Assembly: GCF_002309535.1 (NCBI RefSeq)
Contig: NZ_CP023275.1
Location: 558,001-622,000 of the forward strand
DNA length: 64,000 nt
Reading direction: 5' to 3'
Origin: Sulfurospirillum diekertiae
GTDB taxonomy: Bacteria > Campylobacterota > Campylobacteria > Campylobacterales > Sulfurospirillaceae
Shown: positions 50,001-58,640 of the stretch, in pieces
Layout of the letters: each line of letters opens with the position of its first letter
Numbering within the stretch: the stretch's first letter is position 1
Made by a program: the position numbers and the translations under genes
The notes under the pieces: model-generated
What the model was told of the DNA's origin: nothing
The model's input: only the letters and a program-made list of their open reading frames with translations
Databases searched by the model: none

Positions 50001-51517
50001 TAATTTCACCGCCACCACATCATGATATTTATTCGATTGAGGATTTGGCACAGCTTATTTTCGATATGAAGCAGATCAATCCCGAAGCGATTATTACCGT
50101 TAAACTGGTTTCCACTGCGGGTGTTGGAACGATTGCCGCAGGTGTTGCCAAAGCGTATGCTGATAAAATCATCATCTCCGGCGGCGACGGTGGTACGGGT
50201 GCTGCACCACTGACTTCTATCAAATTTGCGGGAAATCCTTGGGAAATTGGTTTAAGTGAAGCCCATAATGCCCTTAAAGCAAACCATTTACGGGATAGTG
50301 TTCATCTTCAAACCGATGGTGGTTTAAAAACAGGTTTAGATGTCATTAAAGCCGCTCTTTTGGGTGCAGAGAGTTATGCGTTTGGCACACTCTCGTTGAC
50401 GATCATTGGTTGTAAAGTGCTTCGCGTCTGTCACTTAAACCGCTGTTCAGTAGGCGTGGCAACACAAGATGAGAAATTAAGAGAGCATTTTGTTGGAACG
50501 GTAGATAAACTTATCAATTTCTTTACGCTCCTAGCGGAAGATGTGAGAGAAATACTTGCGCATCTTGGTTACACACGGATGGAAGATATTATCGGACGAA
50601 GTGATCTTTTGAGTGTGATTGATGATGCCTTTGCGAAAAAATTTGATTTTTCTTCTATTCTTATGAGATTGGAAGGTCCAAATACCCACAATGGTAAGTC
50701 CAATGATCCATTTGATAAAAATGAATTTGAAAAAGAGATTTTAAAAGACGTCTATAAAGTGATTGAAAATCCAGATGAAAAAATTGTGATGCATAAAAGT
50801 ATTTGCAATACCAATCGTAGTTTTGGAACACTCATCAGTGGTGAAATTGCGAAATTTTACGGTAACAAAGGTCTTAAAGATGACAGTATCGTCTTTCGAC
50901 TCAATGGTGTTGCTGGACAATCATTAGGGGCATTTTTAGCCAATGGAATTAGCATCAACCTTAAAGGGACAGCAAACGATTATGTGGGCAAAGGTATGAA
51001 CGGTGGAAAAATCGTTATTGCCCCAAAATACCAAGGTCGAGGTTACTCTTGTGCTGGTAATACCTGTTTGTATGGCGCAACCGGTGGCAAGCTTTATATT
51101 GCTGGTAATGTTGGAGAACGCTTCTGTGTTAGAAACTCTGGTGCAACGTCTGTCGTTGAAGGTACGGGAGATCATGCGTGCGAATATATGACCGGCGGTG
51201 TGGTTGCCATTCTCGGTGATACGGGTGTAAACTTTGGCGCTGGTATGACGGGTGGTGTCGCATTTGTTTACGATGAAACTCGTGATTTTATTGATAAACT
51301 CAACCAAGAGCTTGTCATCGCAGAGCGTATTGATACGGATGATATGGATGAAGCACGCCACTTCCTTAAGCGTTTACTTAGAACACATATCAATGAAACA
51401 GCAAGCTTTAAAGCAACACAAATTTTAGAGAATTTCCGCCACGCGGTAAGAGATTTTTGGATAGTGCGACCTAAAGATATGACGAAGGTGCCACTCAATC
51501 CGGAGCAAGGAGACTAA
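47093..51517 (+). CDS. gltB: glutamate synthase, large subunit
   Basis: Makes two glutamates from glutamine and 2-oxoglutarate. The class II amidotransferase domain starts at the catalytic Cys in DNCGFGLIANI; ten residues before it are removed after synthesis. The FMN barrel region (GGEGGESPERL, then GGDGGTGAAPLTS), the 3Fe-4S Cys set (CKVLRVCHLNRC) and the C-terminal glycine-rich beta-helix are all present. About 1474 residues from ATG 47093, which has AAAGG upstream; TTG 47042 and ATG 47066 are alternative starts with longer leaders. Confidence 0.96.
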   Translation: MDLITGFKDNCGFGLIANIKNIPTHENVEDAITALERMMHRGAIAADGKSGDGSGLLFSMPAEFMKKEAHQLGVDLPKQFAVAMIFLTTDEQKRIFEETCEQNDLKVLLYRDVPVKTKALGKLALDSLPQIIQVFVTSSSLVATKRFEALLYLTRKIVERRLASEPDFYIASFSSKVISYKGLVMPTYIKTFFPDLSDSDFKATFALFHQRFSTNTLPKWKLAQPFRTLAHNGEINSISANRFNTQVKSECMKSSIFSDEELQKLYPLTTNDVSDSASLDNMFEFMLINGFDFFKAVRSLIPAPWQNAPHMDSELRAFYEFSSINFEPWDGPAAISLTDGRHIACVLDRNGLRPAKYIITKDDRIIISSEYGVLDIEEDNILERGRLQSGQMIGVDLKFGKIMKNDDINDYLKSSNTYTEWLNKGLVYLQEFVDIPFSKTTDYIRENLEIEQRYFNITQEVKNMVIEPMMKDGKEGVGSMGDDTPMAAFSHVQRNFSDYFKQKFAQVTNPPIDPIREKVVMSLNTSFGEIRNILDEDQEHAIRIKSISPILMQEKFELLDSFGDPSKARYKDEYKNRYFSTLFEDNLKGSLEDLAYDIAQAVKNEGIRIIFLDDRGINAKLKPIPMLLVIGRVNQVLLDEGVRSLTSIIAISGEALDTHSCSCMIGFGASAIYPYLLYGTILDECKKSEMGSYEIRTKLKNVNHALGQGLLKVMSKMGIATLASYRNSALFDVLGLGKDVVHECFDGAISLIPGLGYEDIEERLSRNHHHAYELNLTKKLFPLEIGGFYKYIDGQEHHDYHPNAIHAIHKATMSGEKKDFQEFTKLINNRGLKMIRDFFELKSDREPITLDKVESKEAIFKRFSTAAMSLGSISPEAHEALGEAMNKIGGMSNSGEGGESPERLKSNKNSRIKQIASGRFGVTPEYLRSATEIQIKVAQGAKPGEGGQLPGHKVTPLIASLRYTIPGVTLISPPPHHDIYSIEDLAQLIFDMKQINPEAIITVKLVSTAGVGTIAAGVAKAYADKIIISGGDGGTGAAPLTSIKFAGNPWEIGLSEAHNALKANHLRDSVHLQTDGGLKTGLDVIKAALLGAESYAFGTLSLTIIGCKVLRVCHLNRCSVGVATQDEKLREHFVGTVDKLINFFTLLAEDVREILAHLGYTRMEDIIGRSDLLSVIDDAFAKKFDFSSILMRLEGPNTHNGKSNDPFDKNEFEKEILKDVYKVIENPDEKIVMHKSICNTNRSFGTLISGEIAKFYGNKGLKDDSIVFRLNGVAGQSLGAFLANGISINLKGTANDYVGKGMNGGKIVIAPKYQGRGYSCAGNTCLYGATGGKLYIAGNVGERFCVRNSGATSVVEGTGDHACEYMTGGVVAILGDTGVNFGAGMTGGVAFVYDETRDFIDKLNQELVIAERIDTDDMDEARHFLKRLLRTHINETASFKATQILENFRHAVRDFWIVRPKDMTKVPLNPEQGD

Positions 51518-51518
51518 G

Positions 51519-52901
51519 ATGCAAAATTTTATTAATGAAGAGAGATGCGAGCCTAGAAAACGCTCAAGCGGAGATAGAGTCAAAGATTTTAAAGAAATTT
51601 ATGAAGTTTTGAGTAAAGAAGACGCCTCTTTGCAAGCGGATCGTTGTATCCAGTGTGGTGATCCTTTTTGTCATAGCAAATGCCCTTTGCATAATTACAT
51701 TCCTTTTTGGCTCAAAGCAACTAGTGCCATGAAGCGCGATCTTGCGTTTAATCTCTCCAATGAGAGCAATCCGTATCCTGAGATTACAGGGCGTATTTGT
51801 CCACAAGATCGTTTATGCGAAGGGGATTGTACACTGAACGACGGGCATGGTGCCATTACGATTGGCGCGATTGAGACCTTTATTTCTGAAGAGGGCTTTA
51901 AAAAAGGTCTTAAACCTACTTTCCCAGGTATTACGACCAAGAAAAAAGTCGCTATCATTGGTGCGGGACCTGCGGGTCTTGCATGTGCAACTTATCTTCT
52001 AAGAGCGGGTATTGCCGTCAGTATGTATGAGAGACAAAATAGGGCTGGTGGACTTTTAACGTATGGGATTCCTGGTTTTAAGCTTGATAAAGAAGTCGTA
52101 GCACGTCGTGTGAGATGGCTTCAAGACGCAGGTATGACGTTACATGTAAACACAAATGTCGGTAAAGACATTAGCTTTGATGAGATTGCCCATAGTCATG
52201 ATGCACTCTTTTTAAGCATAGGGGCTGAAAATCCTCGCAAAGCCAATGTTGCCAATGAAAATGCAAATGGTGTCTTTATGGCAATTGATTTTTTACGCTC
52301 TATTCAGAAAAAACTTTTCAGCGAGAGTTACGATAAAAAATTTGAAGTCAAAGGTAAAAATGTCGTGGTCATTGGTGGTGGTGATACGGCAATGGATTGT
52401 TTACGAACGTCCATTCGTGAAGGTGCCAAAAGTGTGACTTGCCTTTATAGACGCGATAAATACAATATGCCAGGCTCAAAAAAAGAGTTTAAAAATGCCA
52501 TTGAAGAGGGTGCAGAGTTTGTCTATAACGTTACGCCAAAAGAGATTTTAGTCAACTCTGATGGACAAGTGATCGGGATTGATATGAATAAAACCATCTT
52601 AGGTGCGAAAGATGCCAACTGCCGTCAATGTGTTGAAATTGTTAAAGGTGGCGAATTTAGGGTAGATGCGGATGTCATTATATTTGCCCTTGGATTTACT
52701 CCAGCCGTTCCGACTTTCTTAGCTGAAAATGGCATTGAAGTTTCAAAAACAGGCGTCATTGTGGTTAATAGTGAATATCAAACAACGAAATCAGGTGTTT
52801 ATGCAGGTGGGGATTGTAAGCGGGGTTCTGACCTGGTTGTTACGGCAGCAAAAGAGGGTAAAGAAGCCGCATTGCACATGATTAAAAAATTGCTTGGATA
52901 A
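51519..52901 (+). CDS. gltD: glutamate synthase, small subunit
   Basis: The 460-residue protein supplies electrons from NAD(P)H to GltB. The N-terminal Cys clusters CIQCGDPFCHSKCP and CPQDRLCEGDC hold two 4Fe-4S centres. Two Rossmann motifs follow (AIIGAGPAGLACATYL for FAD, VVIGGGDTAMDC for NAD(P)H). ATG 51519 follows the gltB stop by one base after AAGGAG. Palindrome at 52140 read as LHV. Confidence 0.96.
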   Translation: MQNFINEERCEPRKRSSGDRVKDFKEIYEVLSKEDASLQADRCIQCGDPFCHSKCPLHNYIPFWLKATSAMKRDLAFNLSNESNPYPEITGRICPQDRLCEGDCTLNDGHGAITIGAIETFISEEGFKKGLKPTFPGITTKKKVAIIGAGPAGLACATYLLRAGIAVSMYERQNRAGGLLTYGIPGFKLDKEVVARRVRWLQDAGMTLHVNTNVGKDISFDEIAHSHDALFLSIGAENPRKANVANENANGVFMAIDFLRSIQKKLFSESYDKKFEVKGKNVVVIGGGDTAMDCLRTSIREGAKSVTCLYRRDKYNMPGSKKEFKNAIEEGAEFVYNVTPKEILVNSDGQVIGIDMNKTILGAKDANCRQCVEIVKGGEFRVDADVIIFALGFTPAVPTFLAENGIEVSKTGVIVVNSEYQTTKSGVYAGGDCKRGSDLVVTAAKEGKEAALHMIKKLLG

Positions 52902-52904
52902 TAC

Positions 52905-53630
52905 GTGAGCTTTATTGAATCCGCACTGCAAGCGAACAGAGAGCTCTTTCAGCTTTTACATGTAAAAGGGTTGGAAGAGTCTCATTACCAATCTTTTGCG
53001 CTTGGAGCAGGAGGAGATGTGAGTTCAGGCATTGATCTGGTGGCAGAAAAAACTTTTATTCATTATCTTTTACCGTTTGGAACGATTGTATCCGAGGAGA
53101 GTGGGGTGATTGAAAATCCTACTTCCTCTATTCGTATTGTACTTGACCCCATAGATGGCAGTGATAATCTGCTTTCAAATATTCCTTATTATGGCACCTC
53201 TATTGCCTATTTTGAAAATGATAAATGCACTAAAGCAGTCATTACTAATCTTGCCAATGGCGATATTTTTATCAAAGATAAAATGGGTTTGCGTCGTGGA
53301 AAATTAGAAAAAAATGCTTTGAGTCTTGTTACATGTAATGCTTTTTCAAAGGTGGGAATTTTTGAGCGATCTTACTGTTCACTTAAGGTACATGACACGC
53401 TCAAAATTGCTAAAATTAAGTACCGTTCTCCTGGTGCTTTTGCCCTCTCTCTAGCTTATGCACACGATGTTTCGTTTGTTTTATACGAAGGTAAAATGCG
53501 CACGTATGATATAGAAGCGGGGCTCTTTATGTGTGAGGATCTTTACACGTTTTGTGAAGGCGATATTTTCCTTGTAAGCAAAGATAAGGAAATTTTTGCT
53601 AAAATAAAAAGTTTATTTATAAGCAATTAG
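52905..53630 (+). CDS. inositol monophosphatase family protein
   Basis: The 241 residues show the metal-binding motifs of the FIG superfamily: IVSEESGV (about 65), LDPIDGSDNL (about 82-91) and YDIEAGLFMCE near 202. It could hydrolyse inositol phosphate, 3'-phosphoadenosine phosphate or fructose 1,6-bisphosphate; a Campylobacterota member between gltD and accD is usually annotated as SuhB-like or CysQ-like. The start is GTG 52905 directly after gltD. Two exact palindromes lie within it (52956 and 53329). Confidence 0.85.
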   Translation: MSFIESALQANRELFQLLHVKGLEESHYQSFALGAGGDVSSGIDLVAEKTFIHYLLPFGTIVSEESGVIENPTSSIRIVLDPIDGSDNLLSNIPYYGTSIAYFENDKCTKAVITNLANGDIFIKDKMGLRRGKLEKNALSLVTCNAFSKVGIFERSYCSLKVHDTLKIAKIKYRSPGAFALSLAYAHDVSFVLYEGKMRTYDIEAGLFMCEDLYTFCEGDIFLVSKDKEIFAKIKSLFISN

Positions 53631-53652
53631 CTTTAAAAGAGGATAAAAACTT

Positions 53653-54531
53653 ATGCGATTTGCAGAAATTTTCTCTAAGATCCGAAAAGCACAATCTACC
53701 CCAAGCGAAGCTCCAAGCCATTGGGTTAAGTGTAGTGCGTGCCAATCATTAATGTATTATAAAGAGATTGAACAACGTTTTAATGTATGCCCTAAATGCG
53801 GTTTTCATATGCGTATCTCAGCAAAACAACGTATTGAACAATTATGTGATGAAGGTAGTTTTGTTGAGTTTGATACCAATTTAGTACCGATTGATCCTCT
53901 TAAATTCGTGGATAAAAAATCGTATAAAAAACGCATTGAAGAGGCGCAAGAAAAAACAGGGAATAATTCTTCTGTTGCGTGTGGTTCATGTTGTATCGAT
54001 GGTGTGAATGCACAAATTGTTGTCTTTGATTTTGCTTTTATGGGTGGGAGTTTAGGCTCTGTTGAAGGTGAAAAAATTGTTCGAGCGATTAATCGCGCTA
54101 TGGCCAATAAAGAAGGTTTGGTGATTGTCAGTGCCAGCGGTGGGGCTAGGATGCAAGAGAGTACATTTTCGTTACTTCAAATGTCTAAAACATCAGCAGC
54201 ACTTGCTAAACTTGCCGATGCCAAATTACCCTATATTTCCATCTTAACTGACCCAACCATGGGAGGCGTTAGTGCATCGTTTGCTTTTTTGGGCGATATT
54301 ATCATGGCAGAGCCAGGTGCTCTGGTTGGGTTTGCTGGACAAAGAGTGATTAAACAGACCATTGGTGCCGATCTACCAGAAGGATTCCAGAAAGCAGAGT
54401 TTTTACTTGAACATGGTTTAATTGATATGATTGTTACCCGTACTGATATGAAAAAAGTGGTAGCAGATCTGTTAAAGCTTTTGGGTGAGAGTTGTAAAAA
54501 TGATGCATTTGAGCTAAGACTCAAAGCATGA
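53653..54531 (+). CDS. accD: acetyl-CoA carboxylase carboxyltransferase subunit beta
   Basis: The 292-residue protein has the N-terminal zinc finger (CSACQSLMYY ... CPKCGFH, about 28-50) and the crotonase-type core with SASGGARMQES and GGVSASFAFLGDI. With AccA it transfers carboxyl to acetyl-CoA, the start of fatty-acid synthesis. rlmH overlaps its end by four bases (ATGA). Confidence 0.96.
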   Translation: MRFAEIFSKIRKAQSTPSEAPSHWVKCSACQSLMYYKEIEQRFNVCPKCGFHMRISAKQRIEQLCDEGSFVEFDTNLVPIDPLKFVDKKSYKKRIEEAQEKTGNNSSVACGSCCIDGVNAQIVVFDFAFMGGSLGSVEGEKIVRAINRAMANKEGLVIVSASGGARMQESTFSLLQMSKTSAALAKLADAKLPYISILTDPTMGGVSASFAFLGDIIMAEPGALVGFAGQRVIKQTIGADLPEGFQKAEFLLEHGLIDMIVTRTDMKKVVADLLKLLGESCKNDAFELRLKA

Positions 54532-54983
54532 ATGTAAAGGTCTTTACGATCGAAAAGAGCAGCGATAAAGCATTAGATGCTATCGCGTGCGAATACACCA
54601 AGATGATTTCTCGCTTTGCTAAAGTTGAAGAAATTAAGATTTTTAATAAGCAAATTGCGACAGCACAAATGATCGGAGAGAAAGAAGCTAAGATTTCCTA
54701 CACAAAAGCGTATGAATCCCATTTAAAAGGGTACAATGTCGCACTTGATGTAGAAGGTGAACAGCTAAGTAGCGAACAATTTAGTTCTCTCTTTGATCAA
54801 GATGTTACGATTAATTTTTTTATCGGCGGTGCTTTTGGGTTTGAAGATACCTTTTTAGGTAAAACTCAAAAGATTATAAGTTTAAGTAGATTAACATATG
54901 CGCACAAAATCGCGAAGGTGGTTTTATTTGAACAGATTTATAGGGGATTGTGTATAAAAAACAACCATCCCTATCATAAATAG
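54528..54983 (+). CDS. rlmH: 23S rRNA pseudouridine-1915 N3-methyltransferase
   Basis: A 151-residue SPOUT-class enzyme. The knot region with INFFIGGAFGFED and the C-terminal ISLSRLTYAHKIAKVVLFEQIYRGLCIKNNHPYHK pattern (seen here in parts) is typical of RlmH. It modifies helix 69 of the large-subunit RNA. ATG 54528 overlaps accD. Confidence 0.94.
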   Translation: MNVKVFTIEKSSDKALDAIACEYTKMISRFAKVEEIKIFNKQIATAQMIGEKEAKISYTKAYESHLKGYNVALDVEGEQLSSEQFSSLFDQDVTINFFIGGAFGFEDTFLGKTQKIISLSRLTYAHKIAKVVLFEQIYRGLCIKNNHPYHK

Positions 54984-54988
54984 TTGAT

Positions 54989-54994
54989 TATAAT
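54989..54994 (+). promoter_or_regulatory. -10 box of dksA
   Basis: TATAAT within GATTATAATGTAGG, 42 bases upstream of the dksA start, immediately after the rlmH stop. Confidence 0.65.
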
Positions 54995-55036
54995 GTAGGT
55001 TTATTTCAGGTCAATTTTTTGTAAAGGAAACAAAGG

Positions 55037-55396
55037 ATGAGAGAGCACGAGCTAAAGCATTTCGAAGACCTTCTGAAAGAGAGAAGAGTCCAAATTAAAA
55101 AGAATATTGAAGACTCCATGCGGGAAATCAATGATCTTAAAGATACCGATGTCGGTGATGAAGCAGATCATGCTTCGGTCAGTACAGACCGTATGATCGA
55201 GCAGGCTATCAGTACACAACAAATGAAAGAGCTTAGCGAGATAGAATTTGCACTTAATAAAATCAGAAATGGCAGTTACGGCATTTGTGAAATGTGTGAA
55301 GAGGAAATTGGTTTTCAAAGACTCAAAGTTAAGCCACATGCACGTTATTGCATCGTATGCCGTGAGATTATTGAAAAATCAGCAAAAAATAAGTAG
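55037..55396 (+). CDS. dksA: DksA/TraR-family transcription factor
   Basis: The 119 residues have an N-terminal coiled coil with an acidic DVGDEADHAS tip (about 38-47), then a C4 zinc finger (GICEMCEEEIG ... ARYCIVC, about 83-109). It binds the RNA polymerase secondary channel and works with ppGpp. ATG 55037 has AAAGGA upstream. Confidence 0.94.
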   Translation: MREHELKHFEDLLKERRVQIKKNIEDSMREINDLKDTDVGDEADHASVSTDRMIEQAISTQQMKELSEIEFALNKIRNGSYGICEMCEEEIGFQRLKVKPHARYCIVCREIIEKSAKNK

Positions 55397-55406
55397 GTAG
55401 GAAGAC

Positions 55407-56417
55407 ATGGGAATCAAACGCTATTTTCTTATATCACTAATTTATATGTTAGCTATTGGACTTTATGTTTATAGTTTTAATGGTGGCAGCACTACACTTG
55501 AGCTGTTTAGTTTCTCAATGACCCTACCCGTAGCGTTTTGGATTGTTCTTCCCATTTTATTTTTGGTTATTGGTTCTATTGGACATCTGGTATTTTATAA
55601 TTTTAAAGATTTTTTGTACAAAAGAGCATTGAAAAAAGATAATGAACTCTTTCAAGAAGCGACTAAAAATCGTATTTTGGGAGAAGAAGTGACAACTTCT
55701 TATAAAACAGAAGGTTTTAAATTTGCAGGTAAAGTTCTTCAATGTATGCGCTTTGATCCAGCTCTGCCTACAACATTTCTTGAAGAAGACGTTGCTAAGG
55801 TATGTGCCCTAGCCGTGAGTGTTGCCAATGGTAATTATGAAGATCTTAAAAAATACAGATTGGCTAAAGCAAACCCTCTTGTCATTCAAAACAGTATTAA
55901 TCGCCTTAAAGTTGAACCGCGTTTTGCGCTTGAAGTATTGAAAAATTGTAAAGAGCTTGATAATGAACTCTGCCGTCAAGCATATGATGCGTTGATTGGT
56001 TTTGCAAGCTTTAATGAAATTAAACGATATGATTTTCCACCCGAAAAACGTACTTTCCGTCGCATGATGGAGCGTTATTTGGATGCTGATGACAGTTTTG
56101 ATATGGATATAAAATCCATTGAAGATATGTTAGAGCATTTCAATGCAGATCGTGCAGATTACCTTGAATTGGCCCATGAAATCAAAATTAAACTCACTCC
56201 GGATGCACTCATTGCACTCTTTGAAAAACTTTACAATTCTAAAGGTGCGGTTGCAGCGGATGCATACTTGTATGTACTTTATGATCTTCAGATGATTGAT
56301 AAAATTCGTGATCTTTTACTCAATTCTGATCCTGAAGATTTTGTGAAATTTAAAACCATTCTATTCTTACGAGATCATGGTAGAAATATTGATATCGAAA
56401 AATTCTTGCGTTTATGA
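55407..56417 (+). CDS. membrane-anchored hypothetical protein
   Basis: The 336 residues start with two membrane spans (about 6-24 and 38-65: VAFWIVLPILFLVIGSIGHLVF). About 260 cytosolic residues follow, mostly helical, possibly arranged as helical repeats (LEVLKNCKELDNELCRQAYDAL). No motif known to me. It stands ten bases after dksA, and dusB overlaps its stop, so the three form one operon. Confidence 0.8.
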   Translation: MGIKRYFLISLIYMLAIGLYVYSFNGGSTTLELFSFSMTLPVAFWIVLPILFLVIGSIGHLVFYNFKDFLYKRALKKDNELFQEATKNRILGEEVTTSYKTEGFKFAGKVLQCMRFDPALPTTFLEEDVAKVCALAVSVANGNYEDLKKYRLAKANPLVIQNSINRLKVEPRFALEVLKNCKELDNELCRQAYDALIGFASFNEIKRYDFPPEKRTFRRMMERYLDADDSFDMDIKSIEDMLEHFNADRADYLELAHEIKIKLTPDALIALFEKLYNSKGAVAADAYLYVLYDLQMIDKIRDLLLNSDPEDFVKFKTILFLRDHGRNIDIEKFLRL

Positions 56418-57352
56418 TTCATGAGATAGACTTTAGTAAGGGCATTTTAGCCCTTGCACCCCTTGCTGGTTTTACCGACCTCCCGTTTCGTTCTGTTATT
56501 AAAAAATTTGGGGCAGACATCACTTTCTCCGAGATGATCAGTGCCAATGCTCTGCGTTATGGTTCAGAAAAAACCTTTAAAATGATTACCAAATCACCGC
56601 TAGAGACACCTTACATCGTTCAAATTGCAGGATCTGATTTAGTGTCGATTAAAGAGGCTGTGCTAGCCCTGAATGATATTGAGGGTATTGATGGGATTGA
56701 TCTAAACTGTGGATGTCCTGTGCCTAAGATTATCTCCCAAGAAGCAGGTTCATCACTGCTACTGAACCTTCCGCATATGCAAAAAATCATTGAGACGATT
56801 AAGACTTATTCTAACAAACGCTACACCAGTGCTAAAGTACGCCTAGGTTTTACGACCAAGATTCCTGAAGAGATTGCAAAGGCATGTGAGAGTGCTGGAG
56901 TTGATTTTATGAGTATGCACGGACGTACACGTGCAGGAGCGTATAAAGCGGAAGTTGACTATCAAGCCATAGCGCGAGCACGTGCGTCTGTTAAAATCCC
57001 TCTGATCGCCAATGGCGACATCGTTAGCTATGAAAAAGCGTTACATGTAAAAGAGGTCACAGGATGCAACAGCTTGATGATTGGGCGAGGTGCTGTTGGA
57101 AATCCATGGATTTTTTACCAAATCAAAAATGAGCTGTCTCATGTGGAAAAAACAAAAATTTTAGAGATAGTGCTAGAGCATTATGATGCCATGATAGATT
57201 TTTACGGTGAAAAAGGACTTGCTATTTTTCGTAAGCATTTACATACGTACTCAAAAGGGTTTCGTGAAGCGTCTGAATTTAGAGATAAAATTAACCGCAT
57301 TGAAGATGAAGTGCTTATGCGAGAAGCGATTGCAACTTTTTTTGCTCAATAG
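56414..57352 (+). CDS. dusB: tRNA-dihydrouridine synthase
   Basis: A 312-residue flavoenzyme: LAPLAGFTDLPFRSVIKKFGAD at the start (seen in parts), GIDLNCGCPVPKI with the catalytic Cys (about 97), the FMN-binding HGRTRAG and IANGDI, and MIGRGAVGNPWIF. It reduces uridines in tRNA D-loops; which Dus subgroup is not certain. ATG 56414 overlaps the previous stop. Palindrome at 57041 read as LHV. Confidence 0.92.
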   Translation: MIHEIDFSKGILALAPLAGFTDLPFRSVIKKFGADITFSEMISANALRYGSEKTFKMITKSPLETPYIVQIAGSDLVSIKEAVLALNDIEGIDGIDLNCGCPVPKIISQEAGSSLLLNLPHMQKIIETIKTYSNKRYTSAKVRLGFTTKIPEEIAKACESAGVDFMSMHGRTRAGAYKAEVDYQAIARARASVKIPLIANGDIVSYEKALHVKEVTGCNSLMIGRGAVGNPWIFYQIKNELSHVEKTKILEIVLEHYDAMIDFYGEKGLAIFRKHLHTYSKGFREASEFRDKINRIEDEVLMREAIATFFAQ

Positions 57353-57708
57353 CCATCATCAAAGCCTTGCGCTTTGTGTTTATCCTTTTTATAACTACCT
57401 CGATATTTCTCTTTCTCCAGTAAATTAGCCTCTTTTAAGAGACGTTTGTGCGTCTCTTCAATGTCTATCTCTTCGAGGTTAACAATGCTATTAGAAACCA
57501 AGGTAACGTAATTTTGCAATAAATTGGTATAGGTAGAGTCTAATCTAACAGGTTCAACCTTTTGCAATGTTTTAAGCCCTTTCTCTGCACGCTTGACAAA
57601 CAAAAGAAAATCAAAATTTTCATTTTTAAGCGCATTGACACAGCTGCCCATAAAGCGTTCCAATGCTCTAATGTATTTAACCCGTGCGTCTTTATCGTTA
57701 ATGTTCAT
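57346..57708 (-). CDS. hypothetical helical protein
   Basis: The 120 residues are mostly helical and charged, with a basic tail (EKEKYRGSYKKDKHK). No motif recognised. It overlaps the AEC transporter gene by four bases, which supports co-translation, and overlaps the convergent dusB by seven bases. Confidence 0.7.
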   Translation of the reverse strand: MNINDKDARVKYIRALERFMGSCVNALKNENFDFLLFVKRAEKGLKTLQKVEPVRLDSTYTNLLQNYVTLVSNSIVNLEEIDIEETHKRLLKEANLLEKEKYRGSYKKDKHKAQGFDDGY

Positions 57709-58634
57709 GGCAAATTGATGATATTAAGATAGTGTAAAAGGTTGCTGATAAGAATAAAAAAGGGTATGAAAATCAGCGATGTAAAAAAAACAAGTACGGT
57801 GACATCCAAAGGTCTGCACTCATACAATGCCGCTAAATTGACGTTGGTAACAGCTAGAGGCACAACCAGTTCAATAAAAATAAGTGTGGCAACCATGGGT
57901 TCTAAATTAAGCAAGCCAAACAAGATAACGCCTGCAATCAGAGGGGTAATAATGAACTTAATAAGGCTTACATGTAAAAGAAGTTTGGTGTTAATATCGC
58001 GCAATTTAATATTGTAAAGGTACATACCAAAAATGACCAGTTGAATAACCATCGTGCAGTATGCGCCCATTTCCAAAGGCTTTTGCATCGCAGGATGAAG
58101 ATGAATGTCGAAAATATTCATAAAAAGTGCAATGCTAGCAAACCAGATGACCGGTAATTTCACAATGTTAAAAAGTGATTGTTTGATGCTAAAGTTACCT
58201 CTGGAGTAGAAAAAGACACCGAGGGTATAAACGATAAAAACATTGGTGATGTTGATCATACTCATGTATAAAATAGAGTCATCGCCAAAAAGTGCGATAC
58301 CTAAAGGAATACCAAGATTGCCCGTATTGCCAATGATAACACAGATCGTGATGATGGATTTTTCTTTAATGTCCTCTTTAAAGAAAATCAATGCAATCAC
58401 GGAACTGATGAGGACACACATTAAAGAGATAGCTAAATACCAAAAAGGTGCTTGAAGCAGTGAAAAGTCAATGGGTCGGCTGGAGAGTCCCCAGAAAGAG
58501 AGCATTGGCTGTAAAAAGTAGATGGAAAGAAGGATCATTCCTTTTTCATTCATCTCCTCTTTAAGCATTCGTTTTGCCATAAAGCCCAGCAAAATAAAGG
58601 CGTAAATAGACAAAATGGAAATAGCTATGGTCAT
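57705..58634 (-). CDS. AEC family (auxin efflux carrier-like) transporter
   Basis: The 309 residues contain about ten hydrophobic spans in the 5+5 arrangement of AEC permeases. Markers are FMAKRMLKEEMNEKG after the first span and GNTGNLGIPLGIALFG in the middle, the conserved broken-helix region. These carriers export or import organic acids and amino acids; the substrate is unknown. Seven bases downstream of the fliO-like gene. Palindrome at 57968 encodes LHV. Confidence 0.88.
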   Translation of the reverse strand: MTIAISILSIYAFILLGFMAKRMLKEEMNEKGMILLSIYFLQPMLSFWGLSSRPIDFSLLQAPFWYLAISLMCVLISSVIALIFFKEDIKEKSIITICVIIGNTGNLGIPLGIALFGDDSILYMSMINITNVFIVYTLGVFFYSRGNFSIKQSLFNIVKLPVIWFASIALFMNIFDIHLHPAMQKPLEMGAYCTMVIQLVIFGMYLYNIKLRDINTKLLLHVSLIKFIITPLIAGVILFGLLNLEPMVATLIFIELVVPLAVTNVNLAALYECRPLDVTVLVFFTSLIFIPFFILISNLLHYLNIINLP

Positions 58635-58640
58635 AAGGTC